Shown here one piece after another: positions 55,651-64,000 of a stretch of 64,000 nucleotides of DNA. This DNA is from Planctomycetes bacterium B3_Pla (GTDB lineage: Bacteria; Planctomycetota; Phycisphaerae; Sedimentisphaerales; Anaerobacaceae). How positions within the stretch are numbered: the stretch's first letter is position 1; each line of letters begins with the position of its first letter. A program made the position numbers and the translations under genes. The notes beneath the pieces are model-generated. The model saw only the letters and a program-made list of their open reading frames with translations. It was not told the DNA's origin and searched no databases. The stretch spans positions 124,001 through 188,000 of the forward strand of contig NJBM01000006.1 in assembly GCA_005223045.1 (NCBI GenBank). The letters run 5' to 3'.

Positions 55651-56136
55651 ATGCATGAACTTGAACCAATGTCAAGAACTGGCTACAACAGACTTATGAA
55701 GGAATTAGAACGGCTTGAGACAGTGGAACTGCCCGAAGTTCAGCAAGCTGTTGCTACCGCGCGTGAAGAAGGAGATTTAAAGGAAAACGGTGCGTATATT
55801 TACGGGCGTCAGCGGCAAGGCCATATAGTAGGCCAGATTGGTGAATTGAAGGGAAAACTGAACCGGGCGGATATCATTGATTGCACAAAAGTTGAATGTG
55901 ATCGGGCTGTGTTTGGCACTGTTGTGTCTTTGTTGGATTTAGTTACTAAAGAAAAGGTGACCTACCAGTTACTCGGTCCTGATGATGCTGATTTTGATAC
56001 AGGAAGTATTTCAGTTCACTCACCAATAGGACGGTGTATTGTCGGACACTCGGTAGGAGATAAGGTGTCGGTAAAAGTCCCTGCCGGTGACCGTAATTTA
56101 GAAGTGATTGACATTGCGAGGCCAGAAGTCGATTAA
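55651..56136 (+). CDS. greA: transcription elongation factor GreA/GreB family
   Basis: 161 aa from ATG 55651, supported by GGAGG at 55639-55643. N-terminal coiled-coil with the typical tip ATAREEGDLKENGAYIYGRQRQG, then the C-terminal FKBP-like domain (GTVVSLLDLVTKEKVTYQLLGPDDADFDTGSISVHSPIGRCIVGHSVGDKVSVKVPAG). It rescues backtracked RNA polymerase by transcript cleavage. An IS3 fragment extends the open frame upstream but is not part of the protein. The base composition is more A/T-rich than the neighbours, and direct repeats flank the segment, suggesting that it was moved. Confidence 0.9.
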   Translation: MHELEPMSRTGYNRLMKELERLETVELPEVQQAVATAREEGDLKENGAYIYGRQRQGHIVGQIGELKGKLNRADIIDCTKVECDRAVFGTVVSLLDLVTKEKVTYQLLGPDDADFDTGSISVHSPIGRCIVGHSVGDKVSVKVPAGDRNLEVIDIARPEVD

Positions 56137-56336
56137 GCCTATTATATTCCCTCTCTGACGAGAAAGAATAGTGCTTCGTCGCGCAGTCTATCCTGAGCAT
56201 AGCCGAAGGGCTCTTCGCAATGACAAGAATCGCGTTCTCGTGTCATTGGAGTTCCGGCGCGCCGGGAAAGAATCGCACGGCAATCTCAATCGTCACTTTG
56301 GGATTGTTCCAACAGGCCCGCTGTCCCCTATCAAAA

Positions 56337-56404
56337 CCTGTCATTATCAAGCACAACTCATCGAAAAATGTACCCCCTATGGGGCAGGCGTACCACTTTA
56401 ATTC
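56337..56404. repeat. 68-bp direct repeat, right copy
   Basis: Same sequence as 55280-55347 with a single A/G difference. It ends eight bases before the stop of the next minus-strand gene. Confidence 0.9.
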
Positions 56405-56412
56405 CCCATTAT

Positions 56413-56973
56413 TTACCTATTCTTTTCGCGCGGAATCCTATGCATATAGCCAAAGGTATTGGGGTCAAAACTGGTCCCTTTAATGCCCAATTCTTCTCGT
56501 AGTTTTAAGATAAACCTACCAACGGCAGGGGGAGAATCTATTTCGGGATTAGGTGTTTTAATCCAGTCCCCCTTTTCATCTTTCTGAAAACCAAACGCGT
56601 ACAGAAACTCGTCAGCAATTCCACCGCTTGTGCCATAGGTTGCCAAAAGGCTGTAGGTAAGATTTAATTCAAGCTGAGTAGGTGGTTTCTCTGGCGGGGT
56701 ATACCCTTCTGGAAGTCCCGCTCTGTTCCAAGGAGACGAAGCAAGGCTTTTTTGCAGAAGGCCGATGGCGTTCTCACAAACTTCGTACCGTTTCTCTGCA
56801 ATTGATTCTTGTGTCTTTACTCGTTTTGCTACTATCGGATTAACATATAACTGACCAAGCATGGCCATAAGGCCAACAATAATTGGTCCAATGAGATTCC
56901 AGAATGCCTTTCGAAGCCATGATGATTCGGGTTTGTTTTCGCTACTGGAAGTAACAGCTGTTTGTTCTTTCAT
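56413..56973 (-). CDS. small membrane protein, unknown, cassette-like
   Basis: 186 aa. One transmembrane helix (AFWNLIGPIIVGLMAMLGQL), then a soluble region with a helical stretch (QESIAEKRYEVCENAIGLLQ), a Pro-rich turn and LELNLTYSLLATYG. No known domain. It lies upstream of a degenerate attC-like site and next to the 68-bp repeat. Probably acquired. Confidence 0.65.
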   Translation of the reverse strand: MKEQTAVTSSSENKPESSWLRKAFWNLIGPIIVGLMAMLGQLYVNPIVAKRVKTQESIAEKRYEVCENAIGLLQKSLASSPWNRAGLPEGYTPPEKPPTQLELNLTYSLLATYGTSGGIADEFLYAFGFQKDEKGDWIKTPNPEIDSPPAVGRFILKLREELGIKGTSFDPNTFGYMHRIPREKNR

Positions 56974-57106
56974 AATATGGCCTTTCAGAAATGCAAAATG
57001 AGGTCGCTCACGTATTTATGTTACCTTATTCAGTTCTTTTACTTTTTTTTATTTACAGCTTCAGCCTGCTTTTTCTACTTTGCACCACCTACTGCTCATG
57101 AACGAC

Positions 57107-57191
57107 GTCTAAAAACAGTAAACGGCCCTAATGTTCCCCAAGAAAAGACGCGCGCCGGATTTGCCAGTCATTGTTCAGCCCATGGTTAAGC
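57107..57191 (-). other. degenerate attC-like recombination site
   Basis: On the minus strand it begins with GCTTAAC (57191-57185), matching the RYYYAAC half-site, and ends near TTTAGAC (57113-57107), one base off GTTRRRY. About 85 bases, following the stop of the 57217 gene as a cassette site should. Weaker than the site at 57762. Confidence 0.4.
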
Positions 57192-57216
57192 AAATAATGT
57201 AAAAAATCATTAGCTT

Positions 57217-57732
57217 TCACTTCGATCGATGGTAGTCGAGGTCAGATTTACAAGCCTGGACGAAAGTGCCTGCATCATGTAGGAATGTATTAAGATCAGG
57301 CATGTCACCACCGGGAATCAGAAGACCAAGCCGCTTCAAGTTGTCAATAGGCTCACGGCAGAGTCGAATAAAATCTGGCTCAGAGAGATTCGTGTTCATA
57401 GCGTGCGATAGAGTACATTTGACCCTTACTGCGTCTGTGATGATCTGCCTGAGCTTTTCATGAGGCTTGATTGTATTTTCTATTACCACCCTCACATTAC
57501 TAAGATTATCCTCATCTTGAATGAAACGCCTTCCTGTTTCGTTTGATGGTGATTCCGAAAAGACAGTATTGACGACAGCCGCTACCAAAGGAGCGGCGTA
57601 GTCTTTACCAAAGTTGGCCTCACATTCTGGTAATATGTAGCACATCAACCCGACTTTTACCATATCGATACCATTCATGGCATCTTTATTCATTTTCTTC
57701 TTGGTGCCGAGCAGACGATCTAAAAGTCCCAT
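57217..57732 (-). CDS. hypothetical cassette protein (171 aa)
   Basis: No recognised family. Helical protein: MGLLDRLLGTKKKMN at the N-terminus, then AMNGIDMVKVGLMCYILPEC, VVAAVVNTVFSESPSN-like stretch (LVAAVVNTVFSES) and HEKLRQIITDAVRVKCTLSHAMN. It is likely a soluble protein. Its position between attC-like sites suggests an integron cassette gene; its ribosome site is AGGAGACC just upstream of ATG 57732. Confidence 0.7.
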   Translation of the reverse strand: MGLLDRLLGTKKKMNKDAMNGIDMVKVGLMCYILPECEANFGKDYAAPLVAAVVNTVFSESPSNETGRRFIQDEDNLSNVRVVIENTIKPHEKLRQIITDAVRVKCTLSHAMNTNLSEPDFIRLCREPIDNLKRLGLLIPGGDMPDLNTFLHDAGTFVQACKSDLDYHRSK

Positions 57733-57761
57733 AAGGTCTCCTATTCTCTATGACTCAAGCT

Positions 57762-57852
57762 GCCTAACGTCCAAGCTGACCGGGCCGGCGCTGTCACCGC
57801 CACCATACAATTGCGATCTGATCGGCGGCTCCGGTTGAGCGCCTGGTTAGGT
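57762..57852 (-). other. integron attC site
   Basis: Read on the minus strand, ACCTAAC (57852-57846) is a perfect RYYYAAC, then GGCGCTCAACCGG, and at the end CCGGTCAGCTTGGAC-GTTAGGC (57768-57762), a perfect GTTRRRY. The 91-bp length and imperfect inverted arms are typical of an attC (59-be) site. It overlaps the stop codon of the 57847 gene, as expected for a cassette. Confidence 0.85.
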
Positions 57853-58377
57853 GGCCTCGTCGTAAAGGTCGGATAAATGAGTCATGAATCGATCATAGAA
57901 TCCTTTGCGGTCACCCTTCGCATGAAGTTCTTCGGCGTCATCGACAAAAGATTCCCACCCCTGTGGGATATCGAATTTCTCTGGCGATTGACTCATGAAC
58001 CAAAGGGTAAACGCAAGAAACTCAAGAACGCGGTCGCCAGTCAATTCGCCGAATTTTTCGCATGCATCGACTAGGAGACATTCAGTGAACTTTGGGTAGA
58101 ATGTTAATTTGGCGTTGGTATCTCGATCGGCATGTTTGAAAAAGTTCTCTGGCTCGTTCAAGTCACCGAGCGAAGGTTTGCCGCCCATTTGAACGTATCG
58201 TTGTTTGGCAAACATAGGATTGCCATTGCGAGCATCATTTACGTCGCGAACGACATTGTAGGCAGCACAGGTGAGTGTGTGAATTGACACCGGGTCGCCA
58301 TCTTGAAAGAACAGGTTGATGCCTGCTTCGAGTTGGCGTCGTGCACATTCGAGTTTGTTGAGTTCGAGTGCTTCCAT
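57847..58377 (-). CDS. hypothetical cassette protein (176 aa)
   Basis: No family recognised. Mixed helical protein: EALELNKLECARRQLEAGIN, DPVSIHTLTCAAYNVVRDVN, FFKHADRDTNAKLTFYPKF and a C-terminal WESFVDDAEELHAKGDRKGF. No signal peptide. Its stop lies within the attC site, and a GTTAGGT core (minus strand, 58394-58388) sits just upstream of the start: together a minimal integron cassette. No integrase gene is in the window. Confidence 0.7.
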   Translation of the reverse strand: MEALELNKLECARRQLEAGINLFFQDGDPVSIHTLTCAAYNVVRDVNDARNGNPMFAKQRYVQMGGKPSLGDLNEPENFFKHADRDTNAKLTFYPKFTECLLVDACEKFGELTGDRVLEFLAFTLWFMSQSPEKFDIPQGWESFVDDAEELHAKGDRKGFYDRFMTHLSDLYDEAT

Positions 58378-59447
58378 TGGTTTGGGTACCTAACTATTGT
58401 TTATATGGTTTCCGTATAACATCGCAAGCCTCTCGTCGTTCAAAGGGAGTCTATACTGCAACAGGCTGATGTGCGAGGGAAAAAATGCCCGTCCGGAATC
58501 CTGTCCACAGCGACATATCGCACGTATTTTGCCCTTCTACTAATAAAGGCGTTTCTGAATGGGGAAGTGTTGATGCTTTTTTCTGAATCTTTTTGAAAAA
58601 AGTGAAAAAAATCAAAAGGGGCAGAGCCACAAAGGCACAAAGATCAAGGCTGACACGGCAGTTCGTTAGACGCAATACGCGATACGCAATACGACATACG
58701 ACTTCTTAGACAGGATCTTTCCCTTATTGACTATTTGCGATCCATTCGACCTTGCTCAGGACAGGTTTACTATTGACTATTGCCTGTGCTTCGCAGAGAT
58801 GACAATATTGTTTCTCTGCCTCTCTGTGGCCCAAAAATCCGTGTAAACAGTGCAATCTGTGGCAAAATCTCTTTAGTTCGTGTTAATTCGTGGCCCTTCC
58901 AATTGATTATTGATAATTGATTATTTCTCTGTGGCCCAAAAATCTGCGAAATCTGCGAAATCTGTGGCTAACTGATATTTTTTAAGATTTCAGTTGACGT
59001 CCGACACTTCTGTAGTATGATATAGATATAACTAATAGAATGTAGAATACAGAAGTCAGAATACAGGAGACAGGATGGACGAGGCAAAAGTAAAAAGGCG
59101 AAAGGTAAAAAGCGAGGAGCGTTGGAATATCCAATATCGAACAAGGAACATCCAATGTTGAACTGAAACTTAGTGCCCCTTCGACTACGCTCAGGGCATG
59201 CTTGGTGGCTTTGTGGCTATGAGTCAATTATGAAAAACAAACCCAATTTGGTTTGCTCTTCTATTTCCGCCGTAAGGCGTCCCTTTCGGGAGTGCTTATT
59301 CGTGTGTATTCGTGGTTAATTTGAAAAAACAAAGCCAATCGCCGGCCTTTGGCCGGAAACTCGAAGCATGAAGCCCTAAATCCGAAACAAATCCGCCCTT
59401 CTCTGTGTTCTCTGTGTTCTCTGTGAACTCTGTGGCTAATAGAAAAC
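58378..59447. repeat. non-coding, repeat-rich region
   Basis: No convincing gene in about 1.5 kb up to 59913. Contains ACGCAATACGCGATACGCAA (58673-58692), several CTCTGTGGCCCAAAAATC segments, TTATTGATAATTGATTATT, a copy of CCGCCGTAAGGCGTCCC (59267-59283) and single GAAAAAACAAAGCCAAT cores near 59322. Many short ORFs here are repeat artefacts. Confidence 0.7.
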
Positions 59448-59719
59448 GAAAAAACAAAGCCAATTTATTTCGTATTGAGTGCTGCGTGATGCGTACTGCG
59501 GAAAGGAATTTGAAAAAACAAAGCCAATTTTATCTCGTATTGCGTGCTGCGTGATGCGTATTGCGAAAACCAGGTTGAAAAAACAAAGCCAATTTATTCG
59601 TATTGCGTGCTGCGTGATGCGTATTGCGAAAACCAAGTTGAAAAAACAAAGCCAATTTATTCGTATTGCGTGATGCGTGATGCGTTTTGCGGAAAGGAAT
59701 GTGAAAAAACAAAGCCAAT
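59448..59719. repeat. tandem repeat, units of 63-65 bp
   Basis: Five copies of GAAAAAACAAAGCCAAT begin at 59448, 59512, 59577, 59640 and 59703. Four full units carry a middle of CGTATTGCGTGCTGCGTGAT type. This is the same core as the 12 dispersed copies in the window. Not a CRISPR array: the units have no unique spacers. Confidence 0.85.
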
Positions 59720-59913
59720 CCCTGAAAGCTTAAATGGACGTAAAATGCTGCTATGTAAAGACTTAGGGGGTATATCGCATCCGCGGGCTGTCGAAAACAA
59801 AGCCAATTCAAAGCATGTCCTGAGCGCAGTCGAATGGGCCAATTCCGGGCCAATTCTGACCGGCATTTGCCGTCGCCTGGCGGCATGAGCGTCTGGTGTT
59901 CGCAGGCCCGGCG

Positions 59914-61275
59914 TTATTTGGCGAAGGGCAGCGTCTTGGGGACGACGTGGATCTGGGTTGTGAACTTGTACGGGATGGGGCCGCCGCTGTCGAAGGTCAG
60001 CTCGGCAAAGAAGGCGGTCCAGCCCTTGGCCGGCTTGGGGACTTTGGCGAGGTATTTACCGCCCCCCTGCTGCTTGAGAGTCGAGCTTTTCCAGACGGGT
60101 CCTATGATTTCGAGCCGAAAGTCGCGAGCTTTTGCATTCGTCGCCTGCCACAGTTTGACTTCGCTCGGTTTCGTAGTTGTTGCGACCTCTATCGAATCAT
60201 CGTCTTTGACGGACCACGAGAACTTCGGCCTGGGGGCGCCCCGCACGACCGATTGAAAGAACACCAGCAGGCTCTCGATGGCGTCCGAGCCGCCAAGGCC
60301 GTGGTCGGTGTTTGGGACGTAGCGAATGTGCTTTTCGCCCGGCAGGTCGTGGAAGTAGAACTGTGCCGAGTCCGGCAGAAAGAACTGATCGCCGCTCGAA
60401 TTTATCAGGAACTTGGGTATCGACGCGTAGCGGCCACGGTACTCGTATGGATCGACGTATTCTATCAACGTCTGGCCTTCGGGCGTATCGAGCCTGCTGA
60501 AAATGTTCATCTCACCATAGTCGGCGATAGCATTGGAATGAAAGCCGTAAGCGCTGAAGTGATGCCTCATCTGCTCATCCATATTCAGCACGTCAATAAC
60601 CGCCGGGGCAATCGCGACGACTCGCTTATCGACTGCGGCGGTCAGCCAGGTAGTCCAGCCCCTTTTCGAGCCGCCGGAGACGACGAACTCCTTGATGTCC
60701 ATCGCCCCGCTATCGAGAGACGCCAGATGCTTTTGAATTGTGTCCATCGCCCTAACGGCGCTTTTGACCATTGGCAGCAACAGGGGCCATGTCTTATCGC
60801 CCGTTGTCAGAGCCTTGTTGAAGCTGTAGGCGATTATCCCATCTTCGGACCGGGGCCTGTCGCCGTCGGGGAAGACCAGAGGCTGGTTCGGCACCATTCT
60901 AAGGTCCGCGACCACAGCGCCCGCGCCGAGGGCCATGCCGACAATCATCTTGTCCGCCGAATCCGGGGCCTTGCCGCGGTTGCTGCCGCCGTTTATCCAC
61001 AGCAGTGCCTTGTCGCCGGCGGCGTTAATCGGCTTGACGATTGTCAGCCAGTGCTTCCATAGCGGCCGGTCAACTTCGTCGGCGCTGCGCCAGGACTGCG
61101 ACGTCAACTCCAGAATATATGCGGTAAAGCCCGTACCCTCTACGGTTTTGACGACACTGTAACGGTAGCTCGAATCCGGCGCCGCGATGTAATCATCCAG
61201 CGGCGTGCCGACTGCGATCTCGGCCGTGGCGAAAAGCAATACGGCCAGAATGGTCAGATAGTAACGCGATTTCAT
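59914..61275 (-). CDS. PhoPQ-activated pathogenicity-related protein (PqaA family), exported alpha/beta hydrolase
   Basis: 453 aa. Signal peptide (YLTILAVLLFATAEIAVG). It matches the PhoPQ_related family: VDRPLWKHWLTIVKP, LLWINGGSNRG, ALTTGDKTWPLLLPMVKSAV and the nucleophile motif VVSGGSKRGWTTW, with a conserved C-terminal beta-sandwich. The natural substrate is unknown; AAAGGACC precedes ATG 61275. It is the last gene of a possible operon of exported proteins. Confidence 0.85.
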   Translation of the reverse strand: MKSRYYLTILAVLLFATAEIAVGTPLDDYIAAPDSSYRYSVVKTVEGTGFTAYILELTSQSWRSADEVDRPLWKHWLTIVKPINAAGDKALLWINGGSNRGKAPDSADKMIVGMALGAGAVVADLRMVPNQPLVFPDGDRPRSEDGIIAYSFNKALTTGDKTWPLLLPMVKSAVRAMDTIQKHLASLDSGAMDIKEFVVSGGSKRGWTTWLTAAVDKRVVAIAPAVIDVLNMDEQMRHHFSAYGFHSNAIADYGEMNIFSRLDTPEGQTLIEYVDPYEYRGRYASIPKFLINSSGDQFFLPDSAQFYFHDLPGEKHIRYVPNTDHGLGGSDAIESLLVFFQSVVRGAPRPKFSWSVKDDDSIEVATTTKPSEVKLWQATNAKARDFRLEIIGPVWKSSTLKQQGGGKYLAKVPKPAKGWTAFFAELTFDSGGPIPYKFTTQIHVVPKTLPFAK

Positions 61276-61299
61276 TTTCGGTCCTTTCTTTGTTTTGTT

Positions 61300-62193
61300 C
61301 TACACCTTCGCCGGGAAGATGCCCCGCAAATACTCGGCATCGTACCGGCAACTTTTCTCTATCCCCAACGGCATCTTCGTGCCTTCCATCACGAACCATC
61401 CGCGATAACCTATGTCGTCCATCGCAGAACGAACCCGCTCGAAGTCGATGGAGCCTTTGCCGTACAGGTCGTCATAATCCTTGGCGTGGAACTCGCAGAT
61501 GAGCTTGCCGAGCCGGCGTATTTCACTGTAAATGTCATAACCGGCTTTGTGCGAATTGGCCACGTCATAGTAAACCTTCACTGCGGGAGAGCCGACCCTC
61601 TCGATAATATCAATATGCTGCTCGGCGCTGAGCCAGGATTCGATGCCGAGAGTAACGCCGGCCTTCTCGGCCTTTGGCGCGACCTTCTTGAGACGTTCGA
61701 CAACAACGGAAGTGCCGGCTTTATCGTTTCGCAGATCACCGTCACCGAAGAACGCCACGAGCACGATCCTGACGCCAAGTTTTTGGCAGACGTCGATGCC
61801 ACTATCGACCCATCGCTCGGCGCGCGGATCACTCTTGTAGGGAATTACGTTCAGAACGCCCAACGCCAGGGATGCTATCTCGATCTGATTTTTCTGCCGG
61901 GCCTCGATGAATTTCTGTTGCAGCCCGGGATCGAACAAGGGCAGATCGTCCTCTCCCCTGCCGAAGTCCACCTGCACGCCGTCGAGGCCGATCCGTTTGG
62001 CCACTTCGAGCGAAGCCGGATTGGCCCTCTTGCCGATCGTCCAGTCGCAAACGCCGATTTTGAACCCGGCCGGTCGGGCTTTAGCCGACTTGCGCTCGGT
62101 CAATTGAGCGCAAGAGCAAGTCAACGCCAACCCGGCCGCCGCGCGAGCGGCGCCAGTCATCATCCGGCGACGGGACATGTACGCATGTTCCAC
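61300..62193 (-). CDS. Tat-exported sugar isomerase/epimerase-like TIM-barrel protein
   Basis: 298 aa from GTG 62193, chosen for GGAGA seven bases upstream; ATG 62178 is an alternative. Twin-arginine signal MSRRRMMTGAARAAAGLAL. AP-endonuclease-2/xylose-isomerase-like barrel (LDGVQVDFGRG, VRIVLVAFFGDGD, YYDVANSHKAGYD, ICEFHAKDYDD). Metal-dependent isomerase or epimerase of sugar phosphates by family; the substrate is unknown. It is encoded next to a Tat-exported Gfo/Idh/MocA gene, a common planctomycete pairing. Confidence 0.87.
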   Translation of the reverse strand: MEHAYMSRRRMMTGAARAAAGLALTCSCAQLTERKSAKARPAGFKIGVCDWTIGKRANPASLEVAKRIGLDGVQVDFGRGEDDLPLFDPGLQQKFIEARQKNQIEIASLALGVLNVIPYKSDPRAERWVDSGIDVCQKLGVRIVLVAFFGDGDLRNDKAGTSVVVERLKKVAPKAEKAGVTLGIESWLSAEQHIDIIERVGSPAVKVYYDVANSHKAGYDIYSEIRRLGKLICEFHAKDYDDLYGKGSIDFERVRSAMDDIGYRGWFVMEGTKMPLGIEKSCRYDAEYLRGIFPAKV

Positions 62194-62238
62194 TATTGTG
62201 TCTCCATGATTAGACGCCAGGGTGTTGCCCCGACCCAC

Positions 62239-63495
62239 TTACGATTTCAAACCTTTAAGATTCGCGTCAAGTTTTTCCGTGCTCTTGACAAGCTGTCTCC
62301 ATCTTACCTTCCGGCCGGTATAGGCGGCGGTCCTGCCGAGGATCGTCACAAGGTTGCTCCGGACGCTTGGCTCGACTGTCGGGTTGTCAAATTTGCCTTC
62401 GACAATGCTCTGGTGGAATGTCTTGATGTTAGCTATGGCGCCGTCCTTGTATATGCCGGGGCTTTTGCCGCCGCGATAGAAGTTCTCGCCTCGAATCATC
62501 ACCATGTCGTTGCCGTATGCAGTCTCAAGAACGCCTTTGGAGCCGAACATGCGGTTGCGAATCCCATCGGGTTGAGTACCGTGACCGTTGAACTGTTTCG
62601 AGCTGAACGTAATGCCCACTTTGTTCGGGTATTCAAAGAGAAGCGCAAAGTGATCGTTGCAGGTTCCGACCGGGCGGATCGCCCTGCCGCCTGTCCCGAT
62701 GGCGGATACCGGCTCGGCGTCCATAATCCAGCTCATCACATCGAGCGTATGGATATTTTGCTCGGTAATGATATCGCCGGAAATAATCTTGTCGAGCCCC
62801 CAGGACCGCAAACGGGTCTCGGGATTGTCCGGGTCGCTCCTCCACGCATCGTACATCCGCTTGAACGGGCAATTCGCATGATAGATCGCTTGACCGAAAA
62901 CAAACTCTCCCAGCGCCCCTTCACGCACGCGCTTCAGCGCCTCGATAAAGAACGGGTCGGCCCGCGTCTGAAAATCCACGAGGAAGCATCGCTTCTTTCT
63001 CGAAGCCGCCCTGCCGCTTTCGCCGATGCTCTTGCAACCGGGCACGTCCACGGCAATCGGCTTGGCGACATACGTGTGACATCCGGCGTCCACCGCCAGC
63101 GCAGCCTGCTCTGGATGAAAGTACGGCGGGCTTTCAATCGCTACGGCATCGACCTTCTCCAGCAGCTTCTTATAACCCGACAGACCTGGGAAACGATTCG
63201 CCGCCGGTACGCCCAATTTGTCGCCGGCGTTATCAATCCTGTCCTGGAAGTAATCCGCCACGGCTACGACGTTGTATCCGCCGTGCTGCCTGAACAGCTC
63301 GGCAATCCATGTCCCTCTGCCGCCGCAGCCGATAAGTCCTAAATTGATCTTTGAGTTGGCGCCGGCGCCCCGGACGTGTTCGGGCTTTGCGACTGTAAAC
63401 GACAGAGCGGCCGCCCCGGCCCCGGCGATGAATCCGCGACGACTAATTGGTTTTGGCTCTTGACCGGCGATTGAAGTTTCTTGATGGTCCGACAT
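62239..63495 (-). CDS. Gfo/Idh/MocA-family oxidoreductase, Tat-exported
   Basis: 418 aa. Twin-arginine signal (SRRGFIAGAGAAALSFTVA), then the Rossmann fold (KINLGLIGCGGRGTW), VAVADYFQDRIDNAG, AVAIESPPYFHP and AGCHTYVAKPIAVDVPG with the EKP-like position (AKP). The C-terminal domain includes GDIITEQNIHTLDVMSWIM. It would use NAD(P)H on sugars or inositols. The gene ends immediately upstream of the TIM-barrel gene. Confidence 0.9.
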   Translation of the reverse strand: MSDHQETSIAGQEPKPISRRGFIAGAGAAALSFTVAKPEHVRGAGANSKINLGLIGCGGRGTWIAELFRQHGGYNVVAVADYFQDRIDNAGDKLGVPAANRFPGLSGYKKLLEKVDAVAIESPPYFHPEQAALAVDAGCHTYVAKPIAVDVPGCKSIGESGRAASRKKRCFLVDFQTRADPFFIEALKRVREGALGEFVFGQAIYHANCPFKRMYDAWRSDPDNPETRLRSWGLDKIISGDIITEQNIHTLDVMSWIMDAEPVSAIGTGGRAIRPVGTCNDHFALLFEYPNKVGITFSSKQFNGHGTQPDGIRNRMFGSKGVLETAYGNDMVMIRGENFYRGGKSPGIYKDGAIANIKTFHQSIVEGKFDNPTVEPSVRSNLVTILGRTAAYTGRKVRWRQLVKSTEKLDANLKGLKS

Positions 63496-63529
63496 TTTGT
63501 AGGCCTCCTTTTCAGTTAGTGTGCAACTG

Positions 63530-64000
63530 TTACGTCTTCATATAGGCTTCCCGCTTGATCTTTCCGGTTGAGGTCTTGTGAAATTCCTCGATCCTTATCT
63601 CAAGATGTTGCGCCTTTATTCTTTCATAATTAGACAACTGCCGGCTGTTTTGCTGACATTCGTTGATGTTCTGCCAGAGGATGTTCTTGAGCAGCTTAGG
63701 CTGCTTGAGCAAATCCTCGGAGCAATGATCGGCATGGGTTTCTATCATGTCCCAGGCCGGCCGCACAATTGCCCTGACGGTCTCCTGTTCTATGCCCGTC
63801 GAGTCCTCCCAGAAGCCGGGGACCACCAGCACCTCGTTTACAAAACGGGCCTCCGAGAGCGCCGATTCGACCCGCTCGGGATTGACATTCTTACCGCCCG
63901 GCAGCACTATCACGTACTTCTTGCGGCCCGTGATGTAAAGGTTGCCGTTCTCGTCGAGGTGACCCAGGTCGCCGGTGAGCAGCCAGCGAACACCCTTGTC
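63530..64000 (-). CDS. AMP-dependent acyl-CoA synthetase/ligase, C-terminal part (5' end beyond the window)
   Basis: At least 156 codons run off the right edge. WLLTGDLGHLDENGNLYITG is the adenylating-enzyme A8 region; GRKKYVIVLPGGKNVNPERV follows, and the C-terminal Lys in the TSTGKIKREAY motif is present. The family is long-chain acyl-CoA or related ligases. It precedes the Gfo/Idh gene by 34 bases on the same strand. Confidence 0.9.
   Translation of the reverse strand, partial: DKGVRWLLTGDLGHLDENGNLYITGRKKYVIVLPGGKNVNPERVESALSEARFVNEVLVVPGFWEDSTGIEQETVRAIVRPAWDMIETHADHCSEDLLKQPKLLKNILWQNINECQQNSRQLSNYERIKAQHLEIRIEEFHKTSTGKIKREAYMKT

Noticed and set aside
59448..59719. Regular 63-65 bp tandem repeat as CRISPR array
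   Set aside because: The units are repeated throughout, with no unique spacers, and no cas genes are present.

Overview
The window looks like a chromosomal stretch of a Planctomycetota bacterium, most likely of the class Phycisphaerae and possibly from a metagenome assembly. This is inferred from gene content, not from a marker gene. The signs are LamG/PA14 secreted proteins sharing a C-terminal module, M56 peptidase/BlaI pairs, Tat-exported Gfo/Idh/MocA and TIM-barrel proteins, TPR plus CRTAC1 pairs, a redoxin-like domain without a CxxC motif, two GroELs, and short dispersed repeats between genes. No rRNA, tRNA or CRISPR array was recognised.

Layout. 1-2650: repeat-rich edge, an SGNH hydrolase whose 5' end runs through repeats, a candidate small RNA, a 51-residue ORF and an RlmL-like methyltransferase. 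2784-6634: two exported proteins; the upstream one has an in-frame TGA followed by a SECIS-like hairpin. 7076-10972: an envelope lipoprotein operon (COG3014-like, YcfL, LpoB, CsgG/FlgT-like). 11645-19041: a chaperone cluster (groEL1, GH29 fucosidase, groES, groEL2, dnaJ, grpE, fmdB-like). 19194-24649: M56/BlaI pair, isochorismatase-family hydrolase, anti-sigma/ECF sigma pair. 25004-30126: tandem LamG paralogues, with a third remnant at 33578. 30668-35203: TPR and CRTAC1 proteins and a PBP4-type peptidase. 35402-36491: a short MetE-like protein behind a cobalamin riboswitch. 36540-41241: a membrane glycosyltransferase-like protein, two CNNM/CorC proteins and a histidine kinase. 41341-48102: small proteins, an FGE-sialidase fusion, a DJ-1 protein, a response regulator and a TPR protein. 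48283-53790: flotillin/NfeD genes and a Na/Pi cotransporter. 53934-55046: an aminotransferase. 55280-58394: an accessory island with 68-bp direct repeats, an IS3 remnant, greA and integron-like cassettes with attC sites. 58378-59913: non-coding repeats. 59914-64000: a PqaA-like hydrolase, a TIM-barrel protein, an oxidoreductase and a partial AMP-ligase.

How the parts fit. The chaperone genes form one plus-strand folding module. The lipoprotein operon keeps the gene set known from proteobacterial LpoB loci. The fucosidase, sialidase-like, LamG, Gfo/Idh and PqaA-like genes suggest a polysaccharide or glycoprotein degrader. The strongest candidates for something new are the TGA/SECIS-like gene, the B12-riboswitched short MetE-like gene, the small RNA candidate and the cassette island.
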